The notes: generated from the letters alone by a model not told the origin. Positions 49,146-61,429 are shown, numbered from the stretch's first letter. The stretch: DNA of 64,000 nucleotides from Monodelphis domestica (GCF_027887165.1 NC_077232.1:5610410-5674409); one strand, 5' to 3'. Program-made: numbers and translations.

Positions 49146-49375
49146 ATTCGTTAATTAATTTTTTTTAAACCCTTACCTTCCGTCTTGGAGTCAATACTGT
49201 GTATTGGCTCCAAGGCAGAAGAGTGGTAAGGGCTAGGCAATGGGGGTCAAGTGACTTGCCCAGGGTCACACAGCTAGGAAGTGGCTGAGGCCAGATTTGA
49301 ACCTAGGACCTCCCGTCTCTAGGACTGGCTCTCAATCCACTGAGCTACCCAGCTGCCCCCATTCGTTAATTAATT
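49146..49375 (-). repeat. tRNA-derived marsupial SINE with 15-bp target-site duplication
   Basis: Near-consensus minus-strand copy (TTAAACCCTTACCTTCCGTC to GAGCTACCCAGCTGCCCCC) flanked by ATTCGTTAATTAATT at 49146-49160 and again at 49361-49375. The exact 15-bp duplication and low divergence mark it as one of the youngest insertions here. Confidence 0.95.
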
Positions 49376-50280
49376 AAGAGTTCATTAGAAAATAGAGTTA
49401 AGTAGCATAATTTATTGATAGATACATAAGAGAGATTAATAAATTGGGATTCTTTAAATCTGAATGGAATCTCAGGGATGATTGATGGGAGAGAATTTTC
49501 TCAAGGAGCTTTGAGAAAGGCAGTTGATCTAACAGTTCACTCTTTGGGCTGATCTGAACAAGGAAGATGATCTAAAGAGCGGCACTGTGAGTTTGGAAAA
49601 TCTTGGTGAATTTACATCCTGAGAATAAACCATCTTTTCAGGTCAGAGGAGAGGAGGTTGTTGGGTGCAGTACCTGTCTCTGCTCCAATAGGTGGCAGTA
49701 AAGTCTGACCTGTTAGAGTGGAGAAGGCAGTGGAAGCTGACCAGCTGGAAATCACATCTGAGCAGCAGAAAAGAGAAACCTGACTTATTCTTCTTGTTTA
49801 TAAGTTTATAATTTAGATTAGGATTTGGGGGTTTTAGATGCATAGGAAGAGAGGATAGCATCGACTATGTTGAAGGAGAAGAAGGTCCTTGTGGATCAGA
49901 TTGGTTGGGTGGTTATAGTTAAGATTTATTAGCATAGGGACCTACATGTTATAAGAAATATCTTTCTACCTGTTTTCCTTTTACTATCCCTTCCTCCAAA
50001 ATTTGTATACCTACAATAAATATATTTTTATATAACAAGCCTGAGCCGGAATTCTTTCAGACTGTTTAGAGAAGCTATCTTTCTATACAGCCAAGGACAC
50101 AGGTATTGGTAATACCTATATCAATAATACATATACACTGTGACTCCAAGCAAATCACTTAACATCTGTGTCCTGTGACTCATCCCTGAGTAAGGGCCAA
50201 TCTGTATTGGTAGAGGGAGTTTCCACTCTAGGAGTTCCCTATGCCTGTAGAATCCTAGACTCCATTGAAAACAACCAAAG
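49376..50280. other. Intergenic A/T-rich, no gene recognised
   Basis: No domain, RNA or clear repeat family visible; LTR-like decay is possible. Confidence 0.3.
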
Positions 50281-50284
50281 CTTG

Positions 50285-50492
50285 GGAGGCAGCACAGAAC
50301 ACAGAGTTGAAGGGAGAGTCATGGGACCTGAATTCTAATCTCTGCCATAACAACTACACCCTGTGTGTGACCTCAGGCAAGTCATTAACTTCCCTGGGCT
50401 TTAATTTCCTCATCTTTACGGACCACATGGCTTCTTAGATCCCTTCCATTTTCTGGCTGGATTCCTTCCAGCTCTAAACCTGTGAACCAATC
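50285..50492 (+). repeat. MIR SINE
   Basis: Order GGCAGCACAG, GGGACCTGAATTCTAATCTC, GTGTGTGACCTCAGGCAAGT, TAATTTCCTCATCTTTACGG, CCATTTTCTGGCTGGATTCC fits MIR. Confidence 0.75.
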
Positions 50493-51050
50493 TGTCCGAA
50501 ATGTTAGCATTATAGCAGCCCTTAATTCCTGAGGGGATAGACATACTTTCTGTTCCCCATCATTAAACTTTTTGCTGCCAGAGTATGGGAGATCCTCAGC
50601 CCCGTGTAGCCAGGGAGCCTTGCCTAGGACATGGAGAAGTCCACACTCCCTCCACCCCTCACCCCACTCCCCACCCTTAGCTAGGGAGGGCACTCAGTGG
50701 CCCAGAAGGCATAAACAGGACTCTTGACTCTAAAGAGAATGTGAATTTACTACTTGAGATGACTGCAGTTAATTTTATCCTGCTTTCTCCCCTTTGCTTT
50801 CCAACCCAAACAGAGGCTTACGCCTTTAATGACCTTGAAAAGAGGGTGCCCACAAAAAAATCCAGTTTGTAACTGAGACCAATTTAATCCAATCTAATCA
50901 ACATTTATGAAGTGCCTTCTGTGTGCCAGGCACTGGAGGATCTGGTGTGTGGTGACCTGAGAAGGAAAGAAGAATTAAACAGGGCTCACTGAGAATAAAA
51001 GAGAAAAAGAATTCTCTCTGGCCCAAGGGAAGGGGAGGAACAAGACTGGG
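50493..51050. other. Intergenic, L2-like piece
   Basis: AACATTTATGAAGTGCCTTC and TGTGCCAGGCACTGGAGG at about 50899-50940 look L2/MIR-like. No gene. Confidence 0.4.
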
Positions 51051-51054
51051 CAGA

Positions 51055-51795
51055 AAGAGCAGCAGAATTGCTGCTGGAGTTGTGGATTGGTCCAACCATT
51101 CTGGAAGGCAATTTGGAACTATGCCCAATGGTCACTAAGACTGCCTGCCCTTTGATCCAGCCATAGCACTGTTGGGTTTGTACCCCCAAAGAGATAATTA
51201 AAAAGGTTGTACAAAAATATTCATAGTCACACTGTGGTGGCAAAAAAAATTGAAAAATGAGGGGATGATCAACAATTAAGGAATGACTGAACAAATTGTG
51301 GTACGTGGTGGTGATGGAATATTATTGTTCTGAAAGGAATGATGAACTGTTTGATTTTTATAAGAACTGGAAAGACTTCCAAGAACTGATGCAGAGCAAA
51401 ATGAGCAGAACCAGAACATTGTACACAGAGATGGATACATTGTAGCACGATCAAATGTAATCAACTTTGCTACTAGCAGCAATGCAGTGACCCAGGACAT
51501 CCCTGAGGGATTTATGAGAAAGAGCACTATTCACATCCAGTGAAAACTGTGGGAGCAGAAATGCAGAAGAAAACATGTGATTTACCCCTTGTTTATATGT
51601 AATTTGGGGGTTTGGCCTTAAAAGATGATTCTATTACCAAAATGAATAATATAGAAATAGGTATCAAGTGATAACACATGTATAACCCAGTGGAATTGCT
51701 TGTCAACTCTGGGAGGGGGGAGGGAAGAAGGGAGTGAGAGAAAATGAATCATGTAGCCATGGAAAAAAACATTTATAAACAAATAAGTAGAAAAA
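51055..51795 (+). repeat. L1 LINE 3' UTR end
   Basis: CCAACCATTCTGGAAGGCAA, GCCCTTTGATCCAGCCATAG, CATAGTCACACTGTGGTGG, GAACATTGTACACAGAGATG and the final TCAACTCTGGGAGGGGGGAG follow marsupial L1 3' text. Less decayed than the copy at 0.5-1.1 kb. Confidence 0.8.
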
Positions 51796-52395
51796 AAGAA
51801 TATTGGTGTCCACATTTTGCTTGGAAACCTTACCGATTGTGAGATTCTGGGTAAGTAAACTTGGTGCTCTGCAGTTTTCAGCAGACAAAATAAAATCTAC
51901 TACAGAAAATAATATACTATTAGTTGTTAGGAAATAGTGCATTAAAGTGGATTTTGATAAGTCACAGACAAAATTTGAAAAATAATTCTGTGAAGATGGA
52001 ATTTTCATAAAAGTTCACAAGTTAAATTTTTGTTTGAGAAAAATTTCAGGGAAAGAAGCTTCCTAACTCCTTGAATCCAGAAAATGAACTGTTTGGAGAA
52101 AGATGCCTGTAGAAACCTACACTGCATCAGAAGATCCAGAATGAACTTTTGCAATTGATTGACTGAACTGAAGGGGGTTGGTTGAACACATTTATTTTGA
52201 AAGTACACTTTTATGCCAAAGGGGACTGCCTCCTAATTGGCTTTTTGTCAGTGCACCTAGCAAAACTTTGGTTTTGCTCTCTCTTTTCTATTTCCCTCTT
52301 ATCTCTAACTGTTGTGGTGCCCTTTTAGAAGGTTTAATATTGTATATACCTATAGTTAGAAGATTTTTAGAGGTACAAGATGATTATGTTAAATG
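51796..52395. other. Intergenic, no gene recognised
   Basis: A/T-rich between the L1 end and the LTR fossil; possibly part of an older element. Confidence 0.3.
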
Positions 52396-52399
52396 ATCA

Positions 52400-53055
52400 A
52401 TTGGGGAGACTAGTCTCCCAAATGATCACAGGGGGATTGGTGAAGATGGGATTAACTCTCCCCTGCCCATTTTTAGATTAAATCACCAAAAGTGTATACA
52501 CCCTACTTATTCTTAAGTATGGGGAGATCTGTGACCCATGTGTGCAATAATGGGAGATGAATCAGAAATCTACTGACTGCCCTCTGGGCAGTCCTAACCA
52601 AAGTTATAGCTTCAATTGGTCCATGTAAAATGGAAGGAAGGCACAGGAAGTGACCAAGAGAAGGGCCTCTAAAAGTGGCACAAACTTCCTGTGACCAAGT
52701 CTTTCGCCTTTAACTTGACCCTGGAAGAGCTCCGGCTTGGAAGCTCAGATTGCTTTCGATTTTCCCTTAGGACTCCCACATGGGTGAGCAAAAAAGGCTG
52801 ACTCCCTTCCCTGGCTTGTTCTGGAGATACTAGCCTCTGGGAGGTCCCTCATCTTGGAGGAGGCCTCGTGGCTAAAACCCTTGTTTAATTGACCTCTGGG
52901 CCCCTTTGCTGGGGCCTCTGAAGGCCTGCCTGGTTTGGACAGGGCCAGAGTAAATATCTACTCTCTCTGATTTTCTTACTTTCACTCTTCTTTTGTAAAT
53001 AAACTACCATAAAAAGTCATACTGACTTGAGTAATAATTTATGGCGACCACGCTT
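52400..53055 (+). repeat. LTR fossil, plus orientation (family B-like)
   Basis: Begins near GGGGAGACTAGTCTCCC, has GAAGATGGGATTAACTCTCC, a late AATAAACTACC signal and ends GTAATAATTTATGGCGACCAC, the layout of an LTR with U3, R and U5. No internal genes flank it. Old solo copy. Confidence 0.6.
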
Positions 53056-53560
53056 TAAAATATTTTGTCCCTTACCTTTAATCTTCACTCCTTACCATTT
53101 TCCTATATATCTGCATATATATGTTTATATATGTATGTATACAGGGGTGAGCTTATAATTGTTTGACAATTGGCTCTCCATACCAAAAAAATGTACACAA
53201 GATAAAACAAATTTAATTAGTATTATTAGCAATTTCCTTATCACTTCCGTAAGTCTTATAATAAACAAAAACAATAAAAACAATTTTTTTAAAGAGCAGC
53301 AGAGAATGTCTGCCATGTAAAGGAAAGCGTAGGAGATGCTCTCCTTACTGAGAAAGAGAGACAGAACATGATCATCCAGGTCATCCTGGGTCCCCCAGGC
53401 AGGCATGAACTCTCCACCTTGTTCTGCTGCCCAACGACAGGAAAAAGAGCAAAAGGTCAAGAGAAAATAATCCCAGAAGGCGTCGAGCTCCAAGGCCCAC
53501 CTGCTATTGCCAGTCAAGTCAGATAACGGGCCAGGATCCAGGCCTTGTTCCTCCCCAGAG
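53056..53560. other. Intergenic, no gene recognised
   Basis: TATATATG-rich start, then unique sequence. Confidence 0.35.
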
Positions 53561-53564
53561 AGTG

Positions 53565-53940
53565 ACTCTAAGAGCACCAGATCTGGAGTCAGAGAACTTT
53601 GGTTCAAATCCTAGCTTTGGTGGCCTTCTCTGGGCCTCAGGTTCATCATCAATAAAACAAGGCATTTGGTCTAAAAGAGCCAAAGGTTCCCTCCAGATCT
53701 AAATCAATGAACCTGTGAGTTTCTGGCTCCAAAGGGCAGTGGAAAAGGTGTCCCTTTTCCCCAGAAAACATTCCATTCTGAAGTGAAGGGGGATTCTTGG
53801 CCCACTGATCAAGAGAAAGAGACCTTCTTCATCAGGAAGACCTGAGTTCGAATCCTAGCTGTGTGCCCATGGACAAGTCACTTAACCATTCTGTGGCTCG
53901 CTCCACTGCCTGAGATCCAAAGGCATCTTTGATAGATGAG
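53565..53940 (+). repeat. Two MIR-like SINEs in tandem
   Basis: 53565-53715 (GAGTCAGAGAACTTTGG, GGGCCTCAGGTTCATCATC) and 53800-53935 (CTGAGTTCGAATCCTAGC, CATGGACAAGTCACTTAACC). Confidence 0.6.
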
Positions 53941-54510
53941 AAGGCACGTGCAAAGCACACCCCAGGCATGGTTTCATAGTCAGCTTTCAAGAGGCTACGG
54001 AGACACTTTCCATGGTGAGAAACTTGGGGGGTCAGGACAGCCTGGGATGACTTGTGGGAATGAGTGGCCCATCCTGACTCGGTCTGTGACTCAGTTTCCT
54101 TTCTATGCAGTTATGGGTCTTGGCCAGATTCCATCCTCTGAGAAAACTCCATTCAGTTGTGGGAATTAGGAGAGAATGCTCTGGCACTGTTAGAGCCTAG
54201 CCCCCCCGTACCTCCTGTTTAGGGACCCCAGGGCCTGGGCTCTCCGCCTCGCTGCCCCCACCCTTTTGTCCAGGGGTTTTAAACTGCAGCTCAATAACGG
54301 AGTTCCTGCTTTGTGCAGGCCCTGTGGATGCAAAGACAAATAATAGGCGATTCCTGCCCTCAGCGAGCTTTCAGTCAACTCTTTGGGCTACAACATTCAC
54401 AGTCAGTGAGTCGGTCAACCAGCATTTTCTGAAGAGCAGAGCAGAGCTGGTTAGAAAGTCTGCCGTTATCTCAAACTCCTCAGTCTAGCTGGTGCTCCAA
54501 TGCACTGGGC
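53941..54510. other. Intergenic, short old repeat pieces
   Basis: L2-like words near 54296-54380 (GTTCCTGCTTTGTGCAGGC). No gene. Confidence 0.35.
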
Positions 54511-54513
54511 TTT

Positions 54514-54712
54514 GGTTTGTTTTTTGGCAAAGATACTGGCCGGGTTTGCCCTCTCCTCTAGCTTCATTTGACATGAAGAAACGGAGGCAAACAGGGTGGA
54601 GTGACTTGCTCAGGGTCCCGAAGGAAGTGTCTGAGGCGGGATTCGAACTCCATCCAGGCTACCAGATTCCAGTCCCAACTTCCTATCCACCCTGCCATGC
54701 AGCTGCCTATTG
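54514..54712 (-). repeat. MAR1-like CORE-SINE
   Basis: TTTTTTGGCAAAGATACTGG, AGTGACTTGCTCAGGGTC, GGGATTCGAACTCC, CTGCCATGCAGCTGCC head. Confidence 0.75.
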
Positions 54713-55160
54713 TTTTCCCAGAAGTTTTTTGTCAAAGAATCAATTCTTCCCCCAGGATTGTCACCCTTTCTTTCCTTCTCTCTCTGGGTCTCTCTTACCA
54801 AACCCAAATGGTTGTTGCTGATTATTTATTGCCTTCTAATGTGGACTGAGACCTGGCAGTGACGGCTTCCCTTCCTTCCCACCTTGTTCGTTGGTGTCCT
54901 GGACAGTTTCGACCTTTTGTTACTCCGCTGGATTTTTATTATTATTTTTCTGGGTCCACAAAATATTCTTTTGGTACTTTGATTAGAACCGCACTGAATA
55001 AGTAAATTCATTCATGCAGAATTATTATTTTGATTCTATTGGCTCAATCTACCCATTAGATTTTCATTATTTTTTATTATTTTTTTGAATAATGAATAAT
55101 AAATAATGAAAAAATTATTTTCATTATTTCTGAAAAGAGTGTTTAATAGCTAGATGCATA
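54713..55160. other. Intergenic, no gene recognised
   Basis: Contains ATTATTTTTTATTATTTTTT-type AT repeats at about 55060-55130 and possible L1 antisense decay. Confidence 0.35.
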
Positions 55161-55162
55161 AG

Positions 55163-55362
55163 GGAACTGTTGGGTGTCTCAGTGGCTAGAGAGCCAGACC
55201 TGGAGACAGGAGGTCCTGGGTTCAAATCTGACCTCAGACACTTCCTAGCTGTGTGACCTTGGGCAAGTCACTTGACCCCAATTACTTAGCCTGTATTGCC
55301 CTTCTGCTTCAGTACTGGTATATAGTATTGATTCTAAGATGGATAGTAAGGGTTTGGGGGAA
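55163..55362 (+). repeat. tRNA-derived marsupial SINE
   Basis: TGGGTGTCTCAGTGGCTAG, GGTCCTGGGTTCAAATCTG, GGGCAAGTCACTTGACCCC, TGATTCTAAGATGGATAG. Confidence 0.85.
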
Positions 55363-55660
55363 CATGCTTAGGCACATTTTGGTAGACACATTCCCAGCTA
55401 TTTTACAGCTTCAATAGTTATTTTGAATCGAATTTCCCTTTCTAGCTCTACATGCTAGATTCTATTGCTTTTATACATAGTAATACTGCTGATTTCTGGG
55501 GATTCGTTTTGTATCCTGCAACTTTTCTTTTTTATTTCAATGATTTTTACTTGGCTTTCGAGAGTTTTCTAAGCAAACCATCATAACATCTACAGAAAGC
55601 CATCATTTCTTTCCTCTTTCTCTATGATCTTTCCCTTCATTTCTATTTCTTGTCTTATTG
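55363..55660 (-). repeat. Possible L1 antisense remnant
   Basis: GGCTTTCGAGAGTTTTCTAAGC and neighbouring T-rich text are L1-like on the minus strand; weak. Confidence 0.3.
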
Positions 55661-55664
55661 GCAT

Positions 55665-56065
55665 CTAAGTGGAGAAGCAGGTAGAGCTCTAGACTCAAGT
55701 TCAGGAAAACCCGAGTTCAAATCTTGTCTCAGACATTTCCAGGTGTGCAACTCTAAGCAAGTTACTCTCTCTCAGACTCAGTTTCTCAATCTGTAAAAAG
55801 AAGAGAGCAAGTGTTTGTCAAGTGCCTATTATGTTCCAGATGCTGTGAAAAATGCTTTATAAATATGATCTCATGTTTTCCTTACAACAGCTCTGTGAGG
55901 TAGGTACTATTATTATCATCCCCATTTTACAGTTGAGGAAACCGAGGCAAACATAGATGAACTGACTTGCCTAGGATCACACAGCTAGTAAGAATCTGAG
56001 ACTAGATTTGAACTCGGGACTTTTTGACTCGAGGCTCAGAGCTCTACCTACAATGCCACCCATTT
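55665..56065. repeat. MIR/CORE-SINE pair, (+) then (-)
   Basis: 55665-55800 in plus orientation (CCGAGTTCAAATCTTGTCTC) and 55860-56060 in minus (CCATTTTACAGTTGAGGAAA, GATTTGAACTCGGGAC). Confidence 0.6.
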
Positions 56066-56680
56066 GTTTTATAGGTAAGTAATAATACCTTTCTCTGAGG
56101 GTTGGGAGTATCCGATGAGATTAACACGTGTAAAGAGCTTTGCAAACCTGGAAGTACTGTGTGAATTCTAGCTACGTCATTGTTGCTAATAGTCAGTGGT
56201 AAAGGACAGACACCCTTGCATTGCCCCTGATCCAACTGGGAAGACCTCTAACGCCTCTCCTTTGTGTGGGCTATTTTTTCTTGATTTTAGATTTTTAGAT
56301 AGATGTTGTTTGCCATCTTAAGGAAAGTTGTTCCTTGGGTTTCTAGGAGAAACATGGGCTGGACTTTGTAAAAAGCCTTTTCAGAACGTTTTGGCATAAA
56401 CCTAGTTTTAGTATTTGCAATATTAACGCCATTTAAACTATTTAGAGTTTTCCTTGTGTCGCACCGACCCTACGTTGCTAGTTTGGGCCGACCTGGTCAG
56501 GGGGTTTCACTTTCACCACTGACTCCAGCACCCTTCTCTGGAGACCCCTTTGGATGGATCAGGATTCAGGCTGGCCTGAAGGGCCACACGGAGGCTCTGT
56601 GGGTTCCCTGAGGAGTCACCCTCATAATAGCCAGCCGGTCCTTTTTGTGGTAAGAAACAAAAACAAAACCCCCAAATTCT
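56066..56680. other. Intergenic, no gene recognised
   Basis: A MIR-like continuation to 56190, then A/T-rich unique sequence. Confidence 0.35.
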
Positions 56681-56681
56681 T

Positions 56682-56842
56682 ACCTTCTTCTGTCTTCAGA
56701 ATCAATATTAAGGATTTGTTCCAAGGCAGAAGGGCAGCTAGGCCACTGGGGCTGAGTGACTCAGTGTCTGAGGCCTGATTTGAACCCAGGACCTCCTATC
56801 TCCACCCTGGCTTCTATTTATTGAGCCACCCAGCTGCCCTTC
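56682..56842 (-). repeat. tRNA-derived marsupial SINE
   Basis: CTTACCTTCTTCTGTCTTC tail side, TTTGTTCCAAGGCAGAAGGG, GATTTGAACCCAGGACC, GAGCCACCCAGCTGCC head. Confidence 0.85.
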
Positions 56843-57119
56843 ATCAGTCTTTTTCATCTAAATGGACTCGTTGCTTGCCAAAGGTTTGCTGGACCATGAA
56901 GTGAATCCTTACTAGGGCCATGGTGATCCGTCACTGAGAAACATCATGGCGGAGCAAGTGCTCTGGAAGGGAGGGAGTCCAGCCGGAGGGGAACTTCCCA
57001 GGCCTGGTCAAGGGAATATTTCAGTGCTGTGAACAGAGTGTGGAGCGAGGAGATGCCCAATAAGAAATTGTAAGCCTCTGTTTTCCTGGCTTTGCAGCAG
57101 AGTGAGGGAATGTCCCGGG

Positions 57120-58050
57120 TCTCCTTTGTGAACTGCAAAAATCTGGGTTTCAAGACTTTGAATTGCCAAAACTGTAAGATAATTTTTAGTGCCTTGATTT
57201 TAATCAAAAATAAGTGGTCGCCATGGGAAAAATTCCCGACTATGAAATACCCAAGTCAGCTGGGTTTTATGGAAATTTTAATTAATACAAATGAAGGAAT
57301 TAATGGAAGGGAAAGAGACAGAGTAAGAGGAAGTAGTAGGAAAGGCCTTCTCTTTAAGAGAGAAACTAAGTCAGTCTTTAATCACTCACCACAAGATTTT
57401 GTCCCAAGCCAAACTCTAGTCCTTCACTGAAATCCTCAACTCCTGAACTGAGTCAGAGACCCAGCTCTGACTCCTGACCTCCAATTCAGCTTCCAAAGCT
57501 GAACTCCCTCCAGAGGCCTCAAGCTCTTTCCTTGTAAAGAAAATTTTCTCTTGTGTCACCTCCCCTAAATTTTCACATCTACCAATCACAGTAGTCGAGT
57601 TTTCCCAGGACTGCCCATTCTTAGTTCTCACCACTCTTTAGTTCTCACCTTCTCTGGGTAGGTTATATCTTCTGAGTACTTCGCATCTCTTTGCTAAGCT
57701 TGCCCTTTGTAAGTTACTTGACCTTTTAGTGATTAATTTGACCTTCATAGGTACTTAGCACCCTTTTGTATTAGATCTAAAAATAGACCTAGCTTAAAGT
57801 TCTAGTACGAGTTGGGGACTTCCATTGTTCAATCAGGAGTTTACAACTTTATCTTCCCCTAAGGCATTGTCTGAGCAGGGTGGAGTAATGTTAGAGTTCC
57901 CAATACATTTCTGACCAAGTACCTCCATTGTTTAAATGGGGAATAGCCTTAACCAAATGTTCTAAGGTAGAGTCTGAGAAGTTTTAAGATTCACACCTCC
58001 GGAGCCTGTTCTGGCCCGCTTTGTCTTCTGCCGATGACAGAAGTTACTCA
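57120..58050 (-). repeat. Solo LTR, endogenous retrovirus fossil (family A, second copy)
   Basis: Reverse complement matches the LTR at 29.5-30.4 kb over most of its length (GTCGCCATGGG end block, GGGTTTTATGGAAATTTTAA, TTTACAACTTTATCTTCCCC). No internal genes. The two copies are diverged and opposite in direction, so they are separate solo LTRs, not ends of one provirus. Confidence 0.65.
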
Positions 58051-59630
58051 TAGTAACACACGGTCAAGGCAACAATTGATTAAGTGTTATTAACATTTTC
58101 ATTTTGTCCTGCTGTATGAAGCCCCTACTATGTGCAGCCCCTGTGCAGAGCGGGGGTATACAAAAGACAGCAGGGAAGCTCCAGCCCCTGCACAAGAAGA
58201 GGGCCAGTGGTCCGAGGCCCTCCCCAAAGGGAAGCGCTAGGGCCTGGGCCACTGTGAGAGGCCCTTTCAGAAAGGGGGATTTTAACTGGTTCTTGGAGGG
58301 AGCCAGTGAGGCGGGGAGAGGGGAGGGGCTGGTTGAGCATCCCGGGCAGCAGAGGAGACAGAAGGACAGAGAGGTGTGCTGACGACCCAGAGAGGAGAGG
58401 AGGTCCAGCAAGGGGCGCCCACACGGGCCAAAGCTCCCTCCGGAGGGGTCAAGGACGCAGACTGGGCAGTCACCGTCGTCTGAAGAGATGCGGGGCCACG
58501 GTTTGGCGGCGCGATGCTGTCCGTCACTAGTCCGCTTTGTCCTCCCGGCCCCAGGAAGCCCCAGGGAAAGGGGGCTTCTGCATTCCAGCCCAGCCCAGCA
58601 GGGGCAGTCGGGCCGGCTCTCCCTGGGGGTCGTTCTATTGGTTGCCAGACCGCTAACGGCCACTAGAGGTCAGGCCAAGACAGGGTTTGCTACTTCTTGC
58701 CAGGCGCATGCCAAGCCGGCCAGCCTGAGGCTTCAGAGACTGGAAGCCGGTGTCTTCTGTTCCCCGGAGTCAGTCCGTGGATGTGGGATCAAAGCCGGGC
58801 GAAGGCCGGTGACTCGGCATCTCGGCGGCGTCTCAGCTCCCGGCCGGCCTGGCCTTTCCATTGCCCTCTAATAGCCGAGGAGGCTCTCTTCCTGCTGGCC
58901 GCGCCCAGGGGTCTTTCCCAGGCCGGCCCTTCTTTCTGGCGCGGGGAAAGAGCTTTTGCCGAGCCAGGGATTACACGGATAATCCCCGGCTCAGCCCCTT
59001 AGCTCATTAGCTCAGCCCCGGCCACGGAGAAGGGAGACAGACGGCGGCGTCCCCAAACACTAAGCCGCGCTCCTTTCCCGACCCGGGCCCAGGGAAGGAG
59101 AGGCAGCGCGGCCCGAGGGCAGAGAGACTCGCCGGAGTCACGGGTCGGGCTCCTCCCGACAGCCCCCTCCCTGCCTGGCTGGCCCCTGCCCTTCCGCCTT
59201 GCCGCGGCTGGGTCCGCTGTGGAGAGCTGTGGCTGCCCCAGTCCGGGGCGCCGCCCCCATCTGCCTCCTCCCTCCCCCTTCAGTCCGACAATTTCATCCG
59301 GGTGGGGGCTGGGGCGGGTTGTGGGGACCCCCAATCAGCCAGAGCTGGAGCTGCAAGGAGGCCCAGGCGGCTTCCCCAAGGGCTCCTTCCCGGTGTCCTT
59401 ACGGGGGACAGGAAGTGGCATGCAGTCCCAGTGGGTCCCATCCAACTACCGGAGGGCGGGCGTGCAGGCACAGGGGAGACCGGAAAGCCTCCTCTTCCGG
59501 GTGGACAAAACTGTCTATTACGACTGAAACACATGCAACAAAAAGTCTACACACAGCAGGATGTAAGGACCTTGTATGTATGAGCTGCAAAGGCCCAGCT
59601 CGCTCCCACACTTGCTTTTTAAAAAGTATA
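58051..59630. other. Intergenic, GC-rich, no gene recognised
   Basis: L2/MIR-like text at 58118-58400 (GAAGCCCCTACTATGTGCAG), then a stretch with many CpGs at 58480-59300. No exon with recognisable homology; may be an unassigned CpG island. Confidence 0.35.
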
Positions 59631-59631
59631 C

Positions 59632-59735
59632 AGTACTGTGTGACCCTGGGCAAGTCACTTGACCCCCATTGCTCTTCTGCCTTGGAACCAATACATAGTC
59701 TTGATTCCAAGACTGAAAGTCTGGGTTAAAAAATA
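59632..59735 (+). repeat. tRNA-derived marsupial SINE, 3' part
   Basis: TGTGTGACCCTGGGCAAGTC, CTTCTGCCTTGGAACCAATA, A-rich tail. Confidence 0.85.
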
Positions 59736-59774
59736 AAAAAGTATACCATAAACTCTTGGGCTAATTTCATTTTT

Positions 59775-59962
59775 AAAACTCTGCCCTTCCATCTTAGAAT
59801 CAAGACTGTGTATTGGGCTAGGCAATGGGGGAGGGGGGGGAGGAGGTGTCAGTGACTTGCCCAGGGTCACACAGCTAGGAAGTACCTGAGGTCAAATTTG
59901 AACCCAGGACCTCCTGTCTCCAGGTTTGGCTCTCAATCTACTAATCCACCCAGCTGCCCCCT
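59775..59962 (-). repeat. tRNA-derived marsupial SINE
   Basis: CTGCCCTTCCATCTTAGAATC, CCCAGGGTCACACAGCTAGG, AATTTGAACCCAGGACC, CCACCCAGCTGCCCCC. Faces the 59.63-kb copy, giving an inverted pair. Confidence 0.88.
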
Positions 59963-60640
59963 CTACAATTTATTTTTAAAACTTCTGCTCATTTGTTTCT
60001 TTCTGAATTACCTTCTATTATCTTCTGTGCATTTTTTGATCTCCATCCCTCTTTCCCCTCCCCACACCACAGATTGGAGAGCTCCTGCTCCTGGACCTGA
60101 GGAAATCCGGTGTCGAGCAAGGTGGGGGCAGGAGTGCGATGAGGAGGGCGTGCACATAGGTGTGTGGGGGGTGGGGGGGGGTGGAAGCAGTGGGGCAGGA
60201 CATAGAAAGAATGTGGGAATGCTGGTCAAAATATAAAGGTCAAGGACGGCAGGGCTGTAAAGCCGCACGGAACAGGCTGATGCCTTAAATGCCACCATGC
60301 TGAGGAGGGATTCCAGAGATTTTTTTAATGTTCTTTTTAAAAATTCTGCAAAATTGAAATTGGGTGCAAACACCAGAAAGGGGCCTTTCCATTCACACAG
60401 CAGAACACAAAATGAAGGGTCCAGCTGGTGTGGATTTGCATCTGCAATTTCTCCAAGGAGTCTTAAAAGCACTAATAATAACAAAAGCCCGGCTCTTTCA
60501 AAACTATCCTACTGTCTGTTCTTCTTTCAGTTCTCTTCTGTGTTTTTCAGTATATCAGTGGTCTCTTTCTGTGTCTCTCAGTCTGTCTGTCTGTGTCTCT
60601 GTCCCAACTGCTCCACAACTATCTCTTCAATTAAGTGAGA
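59963..60640. other. Intergenic, no gene recognised
   Basis: T-rich then unique; TGTCTGTCTGTG repeat near 60580. Confidence 0.35.
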
Positions 60641-60780
60641 AGAAAGAAGAGAGGAGGAGAGAGAGACAGAGAGAGAGACAGACAGACAGAGAGAGAAGAA
60701 AAGAAAGAATGAGGGAGGGAGGGAGGGAGGAAGGAAGGAAGGAAGGAAGGAAGGAAGGAAGGAAGGAAGGAAGGAAGGAC
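60641..60780. repeat. GA and GGAA purine microsatellite
   Basis: GAGAGACAGAGA block, GGGA block, then GGAA to 60778. Confidence 0.95.
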
Positions 60781-61140
60781 CCTTGTAACCAAAAAGCAGG
60801 AGTGGGTTGAAGGTTCTGGGTTGTTAAATTGTCAAGATGAGCAGTGAGTGACACTTCAGAAACAGAAAAGACTTGGAATGGGACCTGCTTGATTGTTTTG
60901 TGGGCTGTCTAGACTGAAGTGAGTGTGAACAGTGTGTTTTAAACTTTTCAAAGATTTATTCCTCTAACTAGTCGTCCCCTTCTTTGTCCTTTCTCCACTA
61001 ATGCATTCTTCCTTTTACCTTATCTTTTTCCGAAAAGCAGCAGCACAGAACCAGAATCCACTCAGGATCTGCTTGTCTTTGAAGAAATGTTTCTCCTCCT
61101 TCAATTAATATATTAGTACTATGTCATCCTCCAGCTCCCC
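60781..61140. other. Intergenic, no gene recognised
   Basis: Unique sequence. Confidence 0.3.
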
Positions 61141-61141
61141 T

Positions 61142-61390
61142 CAGGGCAGTGAGATGGCACAGTGGGTAGATGCTTGGTTTGGAGTCAGGAAGGCTTATCT
61201 TCTGGAGTTCAAAACCAGCCTTAGACACTTACAAGCTATGTAACCCTGGGCAAGTCATTTCGCCCTGTTTGCCTCAATTTCCTCACTTGGAAAATGAGCT
61301 GAAGAAGGAAATGGCCAACCCCGCCAGTTATCTTTGTCCAGAAAACCCCCAAACTGGGTTACCCCGAGTCCCCCCCAACTAAAATGACCT
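61142..61390 (+). repeat. MAR1-like CORE-SINE
   Basis: GGCAGTGAGATGGCACAGTG head, GGAGTCAGGAAGGCTTATC, TAACCCTGGGCAAGTCATTTC, GAGCTGAAGAAGGAAATGGC, CCAAACTGGGTTACC tail. Confidence 0.85.
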
Positions 61391-61429
61391 AACAACAAAA
61401 ATAGCCCCCAAGTAGCCCAGTGCATGCTT

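Noticed and set aside
58480-59540. Unannotated gene in the CpG-rich stretch
   Set aside because: No exon with conserved protein text and no convincing chain of splice sites; only composition suggests a promoter.
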